Shown one piece after another: positions 63,360-64,000 of a stretch of 64,000 bases of DNA. Each line of letters begins with the position of its first letter. Position 1 is the first letter of the stretch. Origin of the DNA: Peptostreptococcus canis (lineage in GTDB: Bacteria > Bacillota > Clostridia > Peptostreptococcales > Peptostreptococcaceae); the NCBI RefSeq assembly GCF_014229965.1, contig NZ_JABGBW010000002.1:304258-368257 (forward strand), written 5' to 3'. Made by a program: the position numbers and the translations under genes. The notes beneath the pieces are model-generated. The model was not told the DNA's origin, made no database searches, and saw only the letters and a program-made list of their open reading frames with translations.

Positions 63360-64000
63360 TATTCACAATTCTCCTAATTATATCCATATCTTTCTTGGCA
63401 ATATTTACCCAATCGTACTCATCTTTTACTCTTTGTATCAATTTCTCTCTATCCCAGCCTTGCTCAATATATTTTAATACTGTATCAGCATACCTTTGTT
63501 CAAAATTTTCACCTTCTGAAACAATATAGTCAGGATTTCCTATTACTTCCGGTATACCGCCTGAAGCAGAACCAATGGATAATACTCCTAAAGAATTTGC
63601 TTCTACTATAACACTTCCAAATCCTTCTCTTCTACTAGGTAATACCATTATATCCATAATATTAAAATATTTATTCACCTCGGTAAAATCGACATTTCCG
63701 GTAAAATAAGCATCAATTCCTTTTTCTTTAGCCTCATTTTCCACTAATTCTCTCATATCTCCATCGCCAACAAAAATGTATTTACATTTATTTTTTTCAT
63801 CTACTCTAGAGTATATATCTACAAGTTTATCACTTCTTTTTACTTCTGTAAGGCTACCTATATATCCAATTACCTTTTTATCTCCTATATTTAATTTTTT
63901 CTTCAATTCTCTTTTTTCTTCTTCATTTATTTCAAAGAATTTTTCAAAATTAACACCATTTTTTGTCAGTGAAGAATTTTCCTTATTCCAGCCTAGTTTT
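63346..64000 (-). CDS. Glycosyltransferase, GT4-type (5' end beyond window)
   Basis: The frame stays open to the window edge, so the N-terminal acceptor domain is missing. The visible 217 or so residues are the donor-binding half of a GT-B glycosyltransferase: NGVNFEKF near the edge, then IGYIGSLTEVKRSDKLV, FVGDGDMRELV, and the catalytic-region motif PSRREGFGSVIVEANSLG. It probably adds a sugar to a lipid-linked surface polymer. The stretch 63907-64000 continues in frame with family sequence, so an ATG-like start at 63906 is not the true start. It overlaps the MurJ gene by 14 bases. Confidence 0.9.
   Translation of the reverse strand, partial: KLGWNKENSSLTKNGVNFEKFFEINEEEKRELKKKLNIGDKKVIGYIGSLTEVKRSDKLVDIYSRVDEKNKCKYIFVGDGDMRELVENEAKEKGIDAYFTGNVDFTEVNKYFNIMDIMVLPSRREGFGSVIVEANSLGVLSIGSASGGIPEVIGNPDYIVSEGENFEQRYADTVLKYIEQGWDREKLIQRVKDEYDWVNIAKKDMDIIRRIVNNEKK

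Overview
The window is a low-GC, Gram-positive anaerobe chromosome segment, most likely from the Peptostreptococcaceae (relatives of Clostridioides difficile). The reasons are strong AT bias, several surface proteins anchored by three-fold CWB2 (PF04122) repeats, a SCIFF-type radical SAM maturase, a close CamA-like DNA methyltransferase and a probable UGA-encoded selenocysteine. I see no rRNA, intact tRNA or CRISPR array.

Layout. 1-2523: a partial MSCRAMM-like adhesin with Cna_B repeats. 2990-7375: a polyamine operon (puuR-like regulator, potA, potB, potC, potD). 7643-9070: a CWB2 protein. 9246-10773: a two-part ThrE-type exporter. 10974-11667: a decayed lipid kinase. 11863-13319: pta and an RseC-like membrane protein with an in-frame UGA at its first conserved cysteine. 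13419-27711: a tight ten-gene run on the minus strand (SCIFF maturase, ubiB-like, recJ, apt, relA, dtd, MBL hydrolase, hemZ, hisS, aspS). 27867-29731: a lipoprotein and an unknown protein. 30004-35841: ptsI, ptsH, a camA-like methyltransferase, a degenerate amidase and a HAD phosphatase. 35995-64000: an envelope region with two LCP proteins, four CWB2 or other surface proteins, a PIG-L deacetylase, a GNAT-type transferase, a LytTR two-component system, an NlpC/P60 hydrolase, an alanine symporter, two MurJ flippases, a CapD-like dehydratase and a glycosyltransferase. Decayed ISL3-family elements lie at about 42.6, 47.1 and 52 kb.

How it fits together. From memory, the order ptsI-ptsH-camA-amidase-LCP-CWB2 proteins-MurJ-glycan genes resembles the C. 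difficile S-layer/PSII anionic-polymer locus. CWB2 modules bind such a polymer, LCP proteins attach it to peptidoglycan, and MurJ/CapD/glycosyltransferases make and flip precursors. So the right half probably builds a surface polymer and the proteins held on it.

Most noteworthy: (1) a candidate selenoprotein, RseC with Sec-x-x-Cys-x-x-Cys and a SECIS-like hairpin; (2) a CamA orthologue outside C. difficile beside an amidase-fold protein that has lost its catalytic residues; (3) a SCIFF maturase with no adjacent SCIFF peptide; (4) a CWB2-anchored heparinase-like protein; (5) regulatory structures: a ribosome-site-sequestering leader before the alanine symporter, perfect palindromes at two surface-gene promoters, LytTR-like direct repeats and a conserved start-codon-masking hairpin in the ISL3 relics. 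Statements about families come from recognition of motifs; no searches were run.
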